DNA of 64,000 nucleotides from Sciurus carolinensis (taxonomy: Eukaryota > Chordata > Mammalia > Rodentia > Sciuridae), in assembly GCF_902686445.1 (NCBI RefSeq), contig NC_062229.1:2505003-2569002 (forward strand). The letters run 5' to 3'. Every line of letters starts with the position of its first letter. The stretch's first letter is position 1. The position numbers and the translations under genes were made by a program. Positions 1 to 11,539 of the stretch are shown here, one piece after another. Under the pieces are notes generated by a model that saw nothing but the letters and a program-made list of their open reading frames with translations, had not been told where the DNA came from and did not search any database.

Positions 1-35
1 GATGACAGCAGCAAGGCCCTCATGTCTCCTTGCAG

Positions 36-3000
36 GCGCTGCTCGACTACGAGGTGGACAGTGATGACGAGTGGGAAGAGGAGGAGCCCGGGGAGTCCCT
101 GTCCCACAGTGAAGGGGTGAGGGCGCCCTGGGAGCACCAAGGCAGGCCCCCCAGCTGGCCCTGGGCCTGGTGGTGCTGGGCCCCACCACCTCCTCTTGCG
201 GCCCTTGTCTGCTTGTCTGGCTCCCAGCCCACCGTAACCTAGTGGGATTCCTGCTGATCCCATGGTATCTATAGGAGTGACCGTCCACGTGGGCAGAGCC
301 CGGGCCCCTCATGGATGAGGGCCCTGCCACTGAAGGACCCCAAGCCCCGGTGCACTCTCTAGTGAAGCCTGCGTCGTTTCCCCACGTGCAAAACTTCGTT
401 TACTTTTTCTCTTTGAGGATGATGACGATGAAGTAGGGGAGGATGAAGATGAGGATGATGGCTTCTTCGTGCCCCACGGGTACCTGTCTGAGGATGAAGG
501 CGTGACTGAGGTAAAGGGTAAAGGGGGAGGTGACTGGCTCAGAAGTTCACCCAGGGGCTGGTGCTCAGTGACTCCTGTCCTGGGGCCAGTGACAGTGGCC
601 ATGCCTGCCCTGGCCACTGGACTGCACACCCTGCTCTGCTGCAGTTTGGGTGGGTCCTGAGCTTGGTCGGGGTGGCTGGATCTCGGTTTTGCCTGCGAGA
701 GTCTAAGTGTGGTGCTGTCTGGCAGAGCCCTGATGATCGCGCAGCTGTGATTGGGGTTGGAGGGCCCCAAACCTGCTCAACTGGAGAGTGACTGTAGTGC
801 CCCGGTGGTCCCCAGCGGGCCCCAGTGTTCAGTCTCCTGGGCTGTGGGTGCACCATGTTTTTGAAATCACCACCCAAGGTGCAGACACGTAGGACCTTAT
901 CCCCAGAGGTCCCCCATGCCTCCAGCTTGCCACCGTGCCGCCACTCAGCAAAACCTGCAGGAGGAGCAGCCGTGCCGAAGCCACTCCCAGGCTCTCAGGC
1001 CTCTGCCGTGTCGGCGCCTTGGGCCCACTCTGCATGTGCTTCTGCAGCTCTGACCCACGAGGCACCCGTGTCCTGGTGTGCCCCCAGACACCTGCCACTT
1101 AGTGCTCTGGGTCTGGCACGTATCTCGGGCAGAGCCCCTGCTGCCGAAGGGGCAATTGGGGTGGTGGCAATGACCACACATTGACCGGGAAGGCAGCTGG
1201 GCAGTAAGTGTCCTCAAGGGCAAGGTTGTAGCAGGGTCATAGCAGCATCTGACTGGCCACAAGCAGTCGGGTGTCTGGAAATGCTCTGCCATGTCCTCCC
1301 CACTGGACCTGGCTCTGCGAGTGGCTCCTGGGCAGCGGACAGTGGGAGCCCCAGGCCAGCGAGCTTTCCTCCTTGCCAGGAATGCGCCGACCCCGAGAAC
1401 CACAAGGTGCGCCAGAAGCTGAAGGCCAAGGAGTGGGACGAGTACTTGGCCAAGGGGAAGCGGTTCCGCGTCCTCCAGCCCGTGGTGATTGGCTGCGTGT
1501 GGGCGGCCACCGGGGACAGCTGCTCGGACCTCGACCTGAAGGTGCTGCAGCAGTTCACTGCGTGCCTCCTGGAGACGGTGCCCTCAGAGGAGGAACAGGC
1601 GCCCAAGGCCTCCAAGAGGGAGAGGAGGGACCAGCAGAGTAAGTGGGGCAGGGTCGCGGGTGACCTCTGCTCCCAGCCCAGGTGGTGCCGCAGCTGAAGA
1701 CGGGCCTTTAGCTGCCCGTCCTTCTAGCTGACCTGTCCTCAGGACGGGAAGGGGCCCAGGCCATGTGTGGACTTGTGCTCTGCCTGTCTGCTCCTCAGTC
1801 CCGTCCTGTCCTTGGTGACTCTAATCACCGTCCAGGACACAGCGTGGAGTGCTGAGTGGGAGGCCATGTGTCTCCAGGGACGTCTCTCGGCCGTGCCTCC
1901 TCGCTCTTCAAGAACCAGGGAGTGCAGCCTCCAGGAGGCAGGAGGCTGGCTCTGGGAGCTGCCTGGTGGCCCTGCCTCGGGTCTGCTTTCCCAAGCCCCC
2001 AAGGCTGCCAGGCCTGGACCTTGCAGACAGTCAAGGACCTATGTGCCCGTGTCTGGGTCTGACCCACACCATGTCCCCTGTCCCCCAGTCCTGGCCCAGC
2101 TGCTCCCGCTGCTGCACGGCAATGTAAACGGGAGCAAGGTGATCATCCGGGAGTTCCAGGAGCACTGCCGACGAGGACTGCTCAGCAGTGACGTGGGCGG
2201 CCCCCCAAGCCCTGCCTCCCGCCCACAGACCCCCACCGCCACCAGCGAGGATGCCGCTGTGCCCTCCAAGGCCAGGCTCAAGCGAATCATTTCTGAGAAC
2301 TCGGTGTACGAGAAGAGACCAGACTTCAGGATGTGCTGGTACGTCCACCCGCAGGTGCTTAAGAGCTTCGACCAGGAGCACCTCCCTGTGCCGTGCCAGT
2401 GGAGCTACGTCACCACGGTGCCCTCAGCCCCCAGGGAGGACAGTGGCAGTGTCCCTGCCACCGGGCCCAGCCAGGGAGTGCCCGCCCCACTGAAGAGGAA
2501 GTCGGCGGGCAGCATGTGCATCACCCAGTTCATGAAGAAGCGCAGGCATGACGGGCAGGTAAGCTGCCTTTGGGTGTGGGAGGGCAGGCCACGGGGCAGT
2601 GTCCCCCACGGTCGCTGCTTTCCTCTTCTTTTCCTGGTGTTCTGTTTTGAGGCAGGGTCTTGCTGAGGTGCTTTGGGACCTCTTGCTCAGGAAGGTGGGG
2701 CCTTGGGCACCTGCCCAGCCATGGCAGCCTGTGCTGGTGCCCGGTATGTCCCTTTTGTCATGAGCTGTGGTGTTGCCGTGTGGACACCAGCTGCTCTTCT
2801 GGCCAGCGTTCTGTGTACTTTGAGCTTTAGAGATACAGGTTGCAGAGTCCTAGTCCCCAAGTGTGGTGCTGCCATGGGGGCCGGCTGAATGGCTAGGTGG
2901 TGAGAGAGGGCACAGAGCAGGTCCCCAGCCTGCATCTCCTTCGCAGCACAAAAGGGTCATGGGGCCAAAGGCAAGGAAACCAGCTCTGCAGGTGATGGCT

Positions 3001-6000
3001 GGTCATGTCCCACCACTGGTCTAGGTGAGGACTTGCGTATGTCACAGCCTTCCTGTCAAAGCAAGGGGACCTCCGCAAACTCCTGGAGGGTCCCGCGTTA
3101 CTGCTGTGACTGTCCTCATGTGCTCGTGTGCGCAGCTCCCTCCACTGGGGTGCCACATGGCATTGTGGGGGACCCTAAAATGACAAGTGTCAGTCCGTCT
3201 GTCGTTGGTTCCAGCTGTGCTGAGGAGCAGAACCTCCTGTCATCATTGGTCCCCAGACTGTCTGAGAAGGAACCCAGACCTAGCTGCCTGACTCAAAACT
3301 AGCTGGGGACCAAACGTCCTGGTTTGAAACTAACCAGAGCTCAGAGACCCTTGCCATCGGTGTCACTGTCCAGGCAGCTGTTTTGGCCTTGCCCCCCTCT
3401 GCACTCCCCTGGGACCTGGTGCCCGGGGCTCTACAGGCCCCCATCACAGGGCAGCGTGTCCTCCCCCTCGTTAGACATGGTGTCTCTGCTCCTTCTCAGG
3501 CTGTCCTGGGTACTGTGCCTGGCACATGTTCCTCTACGTGGAGGACAGCCCTGGGCAGGGCATTGCGTGCGTAGTGTGGTGCTTCATTGCTCTACCCAAG
3601 CTCTAACACAGAAAGTGGTGGTCAGAGGGTTGGCATGGGACATGTGCAGGGGGCCTCAGGTGTGGTGACACCTGGCATCTCGCCTGCAGCAGCCTCATGA
3701 TGAGCGAGGTCTCCCCCCGTCCACAGTGAGGCTCATCCGGGCTTAGCAGCACAGAGGGCCTTGCTGCAGACCCTGCAGTACAGGCCAGGCCACGCCAGCG
3801 ATTGTGCCTCAGCAGGTCGTGAGACACCCGCCCTACCCTGAGACTGATGGGAAGAGAAGTGGGGGCGTCCCACAAGGAGGCACCTAGCACCTGGCTCCCC
3901 AGGCTGTCGTGTGAGCAGGCACTTGGCTGGTCCCTGTCGAGGACCCTGTCCAGGACCATGGAGGCATCATGGACCTCGTGGCCGGGCCAGCCTCCTGTGT
4001 TCAACTCCCTCCTCGTTTTCTTTTTTCTGTCACTTCACACAGCCCTGGGGTCGGACCCAGCCACTGAACCGCATCCCAACCCTGTTTCATTTTATTTTTG
4101 AGACAGGGTCTCGCCAAGTTGCCCAGGCTGGCCTCCAACTTGCCACCCTCCTGCCTCCGCCTCCTGAGTTGCTGAGTTCACCAGCGTGCACATGCCTGCT
4201 GCTCTGCCAAGCCTTATCTTCAGTGCTTAGTCACTGGTCACTGCCCTCTGGGAAGGGTGGAAAGGGGCAGCCTTGCTGGACACATTTTTTTCTGTTTTGT
4301 CTTGTTTTTGATTTTTGTAAGGCACTGGGGGGACCCCAGGACTGTGTGTGTGCTTGGCAAGTGCCCTACCACGGAGCCCCCCGTCCCTCAGATGCTCTCT
4401 GTAGCTGCCAGAGTCTGAGGAAGTGAGACCTGGACCCCAGAAGGCAGTCATGGGTAGGAATGGCTTCAGGGTGTGCTGAGCAGGTCTGCTGCTTCAAGGG
4501 CATAGAGGCCAGCAGGTGACTGCAGGCGTCAGGTACCCATCCTGCCTCCATGGCGAGGACTGTTTCAGTCCTGAGTGGCATGTGTGTAGCTCTTAGGTTG
4601 GGGTCCCTATTCCGGGGTTTGGAATAGCCTGACATTTTGCCTGAGGCAGTAGGACCTGGTGTACCACCGGGGTTGCCCTGGGCTCCCATTTCCCCCTCAG
4701 GGACCTCTGGCTCTAGGGTACCTCAACTATTCAGGCCTCAGTTTTATTTAAAAATGTTTAAATAGAGGGTCTACTTGCCCTTACAGCCCGGTAGACCCTG
4801 TGACCTGCACCCATAGCCCCCACTCCTGGGAGGCTGAGGCTGGGGGATTGCTTGAGCCAGTTCAAGGCCAGCCTGAGCAGCATAGTGAGACCCCGGCTTC
4901 AAAATCCAAGGAAAGGAATAGCAGGCATTGGTTCCACTGCCTTCTGGCCCTGTATTCCACACCGCGGTGGTGGGAAGACGTTACCAGCGGCAGCCAGCTC
5001 CTCGCTCAGGGACTCCGCATGCTCCCAGGTCCGGCTTCGCCATGCACAAAGCCCACTTGGTGCCCTGAGGACACAGGGCAATTGTTCTGTGGGACAGTCT
5101 GGATCTGAAGAGAGCCAGTGCCGTGGACCGTCTGGGGAGGTGGGCCCGTCCGTCAGCTGTGGCAGCAGAGGACTGGAGGGCCCTGGGGGCAGCAGGCCAG
5201 GAAAGCAGCTTGCAAGCTGACCCTTTGTTGCCATTGCTCTTCCAGGCAGTTTTATAGAGGAGGAATTCAGAAGTGTCTTGAGGAACAGCCTTCCTGTTGG
5301 GGTGTGAAGCTGCCCACAGGGATGGGACATGGTGGTCACTGTTACTCAGGCTGCCTAAATGCTTCTGCCCAGAGGGCAGTGGCTCTAGCTTCCTTCTGGC
5401 CATTCAGGCCCTGTGGGGCACTCCCACTGGCAGAGCTGGTCTGAACATGAGGCCAGGCAGGGGGACCAGTGTGTTGGGGATGCGCAGCAGAGAGCTGGGC
5501 CTGCCGGTCTTTCAGCCCACACCCAGATCAGACTTGGGAAGTGTGTGCTCACCCACCTCTCTTTCAACCCAAACTGGAAGCCGTCTTTGCACTGAGGCAG
5601 ATAAGGACGGCAGTCTTCAGATCTCTGACTTTGGCTCCTTCTAGGGAACCCCCAGGATTTTCTTCCACCGCAGCTTCCCAAACTGTCAAGATTGAAGAAG
5701 TTGTTGCCAGTTGGCTGGGACCTAGGGGCTGTGCAGAGAGGGGGACCACATAATGCGAGCCACAGTTGTGCTATGCCCCTCCCTGCTGATGGCCTGTGTG
5801 CCTTGTCTATCCAGGTTGGAGCTGGAGACGTGGATGGCTTCCAGGCAGACACGGAGGAGGAGGAGGAGGAGGATGGCGACTGCATGAGCGTGGACGTCCC
5901 GGATATTGGGGGTGAGAAGGGCTCCACCACTCTGCTTCTCATTCAGATCAGCAGGAGAGGGGAAAGCCATCCAGGCAGAGGGACATGCAAAGGCCCTGCA

Positions 6001-6404
6001 GCGGGAATGGCTGAGTGGGAGGAGTGTGCAGGGTGAGGGTAGGGGCTGAGACTGGCTGCCCACTCTGAGTGAGGGGGGAGCCCGGGCAGGGCCTGGGTGG
6101 GAGGGGACAGGATCTGACAGGGCAGGTGAGTGGGTACAATCTTGGGGGCCCCCAGCGACCTGAGCTTCCACTGGCTCTGGGGCTGTCCACCTCCTGCCAC
6201 TGTGAGGCAAGTTTCCCACCTAGAGAAGACTCCAGAGCAGGGGTGGCCGCTCCTCACAGGGAGCCCAGTATGGCAGCCAAAGACCCTTTCTCATGCCTTC
6301 CAGAGGCCCACGACCCGTGTGGAACCACTTCTGGAGCCGAGGACGTAGTGCGAATGGACACGAGTGAGAACCCGCTGCCTGCCAGTCCACTCTGTGCCTC
6401 CTGA
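36..6404 (+). CDS. CHAF1A: Chromatin assembly factor 1 subunit A (CAF-1 p150), C-terminal part
   Basis: Large subunit of CAF-1, the nuclear chaperone that deposits H3-H4 behind PCNA during DNA replication. Six coding exons are visible, all with AG/GT borders and matching phases: 36-116, 418-510, 1380-1638, 2089-2558, 5815-5911 and 6304-6404, giving 366 residues plus TGA. The human protein is 956 residues, so the N-terminal HP1- and PCNA-binding parts and the KER region lie upstream of the window. The first two exons encode the strongly acidic segment beginning ALLDYEVDSDDEWEEEEPGE, the conserved CAF1A signature involved in histone handling. Exon 2089-2558 encodes the C-terminal winged-helix region (around LLPLLHGNVNGSKVIIREF) that binds DNA, followed by a basic KRKSAG...KKRRHDG stretch. 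The last exons encode a second Glu run and the variable tail ending in SPLCAS. Orthology is near certain; the last two exons are the least conserved part. Confidence 0.96.
4090..4200 (-). repeat. B1 (7SL-derived) SINE in CHAF1A intron
   Basis: Reads as antisense B1: a GAGACAGGGTCTC-like block, then CCAGGCTGGCCT, then CTGCCTC...CCTGAGTTGCTG. It lies in the 3.3 kb intron between exons ending 2558 and starting 5815, with no ID half attached. Confidence 0.75.
4785..4912 (+). repeat. B1 SINE in CHAF1A intron
   Basis: Sense-strand B1: CTGGGAGGCTGAGGCTGGGG, then AGTTCAAGGCCAGCCTGAGC and a GTGAGACCCC block before an A-rich end. Diverged. Confidence 0.7.
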
Positions 6405-6645
6405 GAGTGTCCGGTTGGCCTGGCCCACCGGTGCGTGTATCGAATGGTTGGGGGTCCTCGACACAGACCAGATACTTGAACCTACTACCAATTCCTGTGT
6501 AAAGAGCACTTTGTCCTGCTTCACAGACCTCCTGGGTCTGGAAAGTTCATATAGGATGCTTGATGAGTTGTTCTTGACATTTTGTAAAAATCGTCCCAAA
6601 AAACTGCGTATTACTCCACCCTTGAATAAAGCATTATGAGAGGTG
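6405..6645 (+). terminator. CHAF1A: CHAF1A 3' UTR and poly(A) signal
   Basis: About 240 bases follow the stop codon to a canonical AATAAA at 6625-6630. Cleavage is expected about 15 bases later. The exact cleavage base is inferred. Confidence 0.85.
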
Positions 6646-8190
6646 ATGGCATACAGGCCCTGCTCGCCCCTCAGGCCCAAGAGCAACATGAATTGAAGCA
6701 GCAGAGGCACCCGGGCCCCACAGCGCGGGCGTCTGGACTGTGGAAGTGTGTAAACTTATTCTCTCGCCCTGAACCGTCTCGTCTCCGTCCGTCAGTACAC
6801 CATTTCCGTGAGTGGGACCGTCCATCCCCTCGGCCCAGCGGTGAGGGCTGCTTGGCAGGTGCTTCTTCTTGTTCCTCTTCCTGCCCTTGAGGTGTGAGCA
6901 CAGTGCATCCCAGGTCCCACTCCTTCCCGGACCCTCGGAGCCAGTGCTGTGCCCTCCCAAGGGAGGGAGGGAGGGACAGTTTGGAGAGAAGCCCTGGTGT
7001 GGCTGGAGCCGCTGCTGTGCTCTGGGCTGATGATGACAGCTGGCTGGGGAGCTGAGGTCAGGGCACTTCCTATCCAAATCCAGACCCAGAGGTTGGCCTC
7101 CTGCTGGCCCCACCCTTGGATCTAGCCATGTCCCCACTAACCCCACGGGGAACCAACTGGCTACATGCAGTTTGGTGCGGACCAGACAGCCCACACCTGG
7201 TGACTTCGTCCCCACCCTTCCACCCTGCCCTGACTCGCCTCCGCTGGCCACACCCTGGCTTCCCTCTAGCCGCACCCCCCCTCCCTTGGCCCCATATGGG
7301 TGTGGCTGGCAAATGGCCCAGGTGCAGCGCAAGGGCCCTAGCCTGGCCAGTAGGCTGGGCTCCTGCTGGGAAGCAGAGCCCATGTCTGCATGGCCCCTGG
7401 GGTAAGCAGGGAACATGGGGCCAGAGTTGGCCTTGGTCCTAAACCCACACTGGGCAGCTGCTGTTGGCTCAGGTGTGACAAAAAGTCATGCTGGGCTCCT
7501 GGTTGAGGGAACTAGAAGGGACATAATTTTGCTAACTTTATGAGAGACAAAGTCACATTGGGAGTCTTCAAGCTTCAAGTCCCGCTTTTGCAGCTGGGAG
7601 TGGCCAGGTAACCAGTGCCGCCTGACTGCAGAGCCACTACCTCCCGTTGGTCACAGCACCAGGGCCCCGCACCTCGGTTCCCATTTCCTGTGACTACTAT
7701 AGCACATCACCACACTTGGTGGCTCAAAACAGCAGATTCATCGTCTCAAGTGGTACAGGCCAAAGGCTGGCGTGGGCTCCCGCGTAAACCCAGGTGTGGC
7801 AGGGCTGGGTCTCCTGAGGCCCCAGGGAGTCATCATCTCCAGTTTTTGCAGGCCCTGCAGCCCTTGGCCTCTGGCCCTTCCTCCATGTTAGGAGCTGGCA
7901 GCGCAGCATCTTCCACTCTGACTCTCCTGTCCTCTCTCACAAGGACCCTGTGGTTACACGAGGCCCAGGGTGACCCCAGCTTAGGGCCCTCCACCAGTCC
8001 AGCCTGCATTCTGCCGCAAGATGTTCATGAGTCGGGGAATTTGGAGGTGGAAGTTTTGGGGAACAATGTTCTGCCAATCAGTGAGACCAGATCTGAGTAT
8101 GTCCCCCTATGGCTTCTTGTGCTGGGAGCTTGGTCCTCAGTGTGGTCACGTGGGGAGGGACTTTCAAGAAGTGAGGCCTCAGGAGAGACC
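6646..8190. other. Convergent intergenic spacer between CHAF1A and UBXN6, first part
   Basis: No exon could be supported. The GC-rich stretch 6700-7450 has open frames on both strands but no family resemblance or splice structure. From about 7690 a TGGTGGCTCAAAACAGCAGA-type motif suggests an old mammalian interspersed repeat whose family I cannot name. Confidence 0.5.
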
Positions 8191-8194
8191 TTGG

Positions 8195-8445
8195 AAAGGA
8201 ATTGACCAGACTATGCCATGTACATATTTGAATGTACCACAGTGGAGTTCACCTTTATGTATATCTATAAAGCATTAATTTAAGAAAAAAACTATAAATG
8301 GAAGACCAATAGAGGAGAGGATGGGAAGAGGGGAGGGCAAGGGGAAGTGCTGGGGACTGAAGTGGACCAAGTCAGTCCTCCCTTGCATGATGTCAAAATG
8401 AGCCCCAATCCTACGTGTAACTACAATGCACTAATAAAAACAATC
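8195..8445 (+). mobile_element. L1 3' end fragment (sciurid type)
   Basis: AT-rich sequence with an ATGTACATATTTGAATGTAC block, a G/A polypurine tract at about 8306-8350 as is typical of rodent L1 3' UTRs, and a terminal AATGCACTAATAAAAA at about 8425-8440. No ORF2 part is attached, so it is a 5'-truncated copy. The family was assigned from memory of L1 3' ends. Confidence 0.6.
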
Positions 8446-8449
8446 TTTT

Positions 8450-8690
8450 AAAAATGGCAGTGAGCCTCATGAGAGGAGTTGAGAGCCCTGGGGACCCTGC
8501 AAGGGGGGTGCCTGTGGAGGAGAAGAGCAGGCCTGGCCCTGTGTCCCCACCATGCCCCACACCACATGAAACAGCCCCGGGTGGCACCAGAGCCCTGCCC
8601 TTGAGCTTCCCAAACCGTGAGCCAACGACCTCCTCTTTAGACTTCACTGGGCCTCAGGTATTTTGCTGTAGCAACAAGGTGAACACAGAG
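8450..8690 (+). mobile_element. MaLR-type LTR remnant
   Basis: Ends with a decayed form of the MST/THE1/ORR1 LTR tail: CCGTGAGCCAACGACCTCCT, CAGGTATTTTGCTGTAGCAA and a CAAGGTGAACACA terminus. No internal retroviral region is present. The start is approximate. Confidence 0.55.
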
Positions 8691-9295
8691 GAATGCACCC
8701 TCCCAGGCTGGGGGAGCCAAGAGGGGTCCAGGTCCTCAGGTACTTGACACAGGCCTCCCTGAGCAAGGCTAGCTCACTGGAGTTCTGTGGGCAATTAGGG
8801 ACTCTAGGACAATGTGACATGGAAACCTGGCCTCGGGCACCTGGGGACCCCAGGCTGGCCAGCCAGCAGCCCTGAGAGCAAAAGCCATGCCGAGTTCTGT
8901 AGCAGAGGTGACCCTTGCCTTGAGTCCAGTGGTTCGTATTAACCACCAGGAAACTATAGTCAAATATTCTATTTATTTGGGTCCATAATTTAGAAATTAC
9001 ATGTCAACTGTGCTATTAGGCTAGTGTCTCCTGCACTTGTCACCAGTTTAGTGCCAGATGGGGCCACCCCCGTGCACAGCACATGGGGCCTGTGCCCACA
9101 CTATGCCCAGGGAGGCATATGTCTGCCTGCCCCAGGGCTCTGCAAAACAGTGGCTAGAGGCACTGCCCCCGAGGCAGGGACAGGTGCTCCGGCCAGCCAT
9201 GCGGGGCTCTGGGGCCTGGTCAGTGTTTCCAGAAGTGGCTGGGTAGCCCTGGAGTGGGATGGGGACAGGAGCGCATGAGACAGACCCATGGGCTG
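8691..9295. other. Convergent intergenic spacer, second part
   Basis: No gene or recognisable repeat is supported up to the end of the UBXN6 transcript at about 9290. Confidence 0.4.
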
Positions 9296-9315
9296 AGGCC
9301 AACCCTGCCTTTATT
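9290..9315 (-). terminator. UBXN6: UBXN6 poly(A) signal abutting the stop codon
   Basis: On the minus strand the TGA at 9318-9316 is followed at once by AATAAA at 9315-9310. With cleavage 10-25 bases later the 3' UTR is only about 20-30 bases. No other AATAAA is near in this orientation. Confidence 0.8.
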
Positions 9316-11508
9316 TCAGGAGAGCTTCTCCATGGCCGCCAGGAGCTCAGGTTTCAGGATGGATGAGCTGGGCTCAGCCCCTGCAGCCCTGATGTCCTCT
9401 AGCACAGCTGCATCCCACGAGAAGGTCAGGAGGGCCGAGGGCACCTGTAGTGGGGCAGTCAGATCCAGATCGTCACCTCATTCCATGTGAATGCACACCA
9501 GGGTCCCTGATGGCAAGCTGACCTGGAGATGCCCCTGCCTGGCCGAAGCCATCAAAACCAGGCAGAGTCCCAGGTTCCCACCCAGGCCTCCCGCCTCCTG
9601 CCTCCCTTCCTCCTGCCCCGCTGGCCTCCTCCCTGGTAGATCCCCACGCCTTAGCTCCATCTTGGTTCTGCTCCTCACGAGGACTCACCACTCCCATTTC
9701 ATGGGAGGAAAACAGGCACCAAGAAGTGAGGAACCGCTCAAGGTCATAGCACCAGTCAGCGGGAAGTGGGATTCCAACACAGGAACCTGACCTGGAACCA
9801 TCCCAAACCCTGCCTGCGCTAACGATGGACCACGGGGAGGGTTCAGTGACAAAGTGACCGTGACACAGCAACCGCCTTCCCCCCACGTCTGCAGGTCCTC
9901 CTTGGTAAATGCCTGGGTGTCCTAACTCCATCACAGTGCCCACCCTGCGCTCACCAGCCCACACTCGTTCAAGGCCAGGTTCTCTTCCTCCAGCAGCTTC
10001 TGCCCTCCTGAGGCCAGCAGCTCAAAAGGCAGCCAGTCGCTCTGCAGGGCCTCCCGGACAAACTCGTAGAGTGCAGACAGCCGCTCCCGGGCATAGAAGG
10101 TCCCTGCAGAGTGGGACGTCAGGTCTAGCCCCCAGGCTGCCAGGCCCCCCAGCAGCACCGCTGGAAGAAGCCCAGCGCAGGCCCTGCTCACCCTGCAGGA
10201 GGCAGCCGTCGGGGAGGCGCACACGCAGCAGCGTGTAGGTGTGCTTGCGCTGCTCCCGCTGCTCCTCCCTCTCCCGCATGGCCTTGGTCCGCAGCACGCT
10301 CAGCCGCTCCACCGCGTCGGCCCTGCGCACACAGCCAGAGAGCCGGGCTCAGGCTGCGGCCAGAGCCCCAACCCGACGTGCCCCAGCCACAGGCGTGCCT
10401 GCCACCTGAGCTTCTGCTCCCGCTTGATCTCCTCTGCTGTGAGGTTGAAGAAGTCTCCAGGCAGCTCAAACCGGGAGGCCAGGGGCGAGGGCCGGAAGAC
10501 GCGGCGCTGCCGGTCCAGCTTGGCCCGCACGGGCTCTGCACTCAGCAGCTGCTCCTTGTGCCGCTCCAGGCTCTGGGGCTGCGCCAGCGCGGCCTCACTC
10601 AGCACGTAGAACTCCTCCAGGTCCTCTGTGCCACCCACACACAGATGTCACTGCAGCAGGGAGACCCAAGCCGGCCTCTCCCACCTGAGGCCCCCACCCC
10701 CACTGGGGGCTCAGCCCAGGCCCCTCCTCGCCTCACCCTGATCCGCGACAGGCAGCTGCATCCTCTGGAACCCAATGGCCTCAAAAAACTCGTGGGTCCC
10801 TTCCAGGCAGTTAATGCGCTCCTGGGAGTGCGGCAGAGGTCACACGGGGCTGCCTCTGCCACAGGCCCAGTGACCCCTGATGGCGACCAAATCCTGAAGC
10901 AGTGGCAGAGCTGAGCACAAACTTGCTTTCCTAAGGAGCGCCTCGGGGCTTCCCCAGTGCCTCTCGGAGGACACAGCACCCCAAAAGGCCAACCACCAGG
11001 GGCTGCTGGGGGAATCCCCAGAGCAGAGGAAGACACACCTGCTGCTCGCACAGGCCAGGGTGGCCCAACCCACCAATGCTCCAGAGGAGCTTCAGTTTCT
11101 GCCTTCCCAGCGTAAGGGTCAAACTGCAGCCGGCAGGGGAAGAGCCCCCAAGCCCTTCTTCCATGGCATGTGATTTGTCACCTCACTGCCACCTTCTGCT
11201 GGCCCAAACCCTGCACTCTTCGAGGCTGCCCCACCGTGGCTGGGGCTGGGCTGGGTGGGTTGGGCAGGAGGACGCAGCCTCACCTGGAACACCTTGTTCT
11301 GCAGCTTGATCTTCCGGTACTTCTCTTCCTCAGGGTGCAGGTGGATATTGTCCAGGTACCTGAGAGGAGGATGGGGGAATGGGATACAGGTCCCCCGGCT
11401 CCTCTACACTTCCCACACCAGGGGACAACAGCTAAGAGCCACAGGCAGCAGCAGCAGGAAGGAACGAGGGCTCAGGGGGCCCGGGGCTGCATCTTGGAGT
11501 TGGAATTC

Positions 11509-11539
<31 letters not shown>

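Noticed and set aside
7615..8205. 196-codon plus frame between CHAF1A and UBXN6
   Set aside because: It runs through old interspersed repeats into an L1 3' end, with no family resemblance and no splice context.
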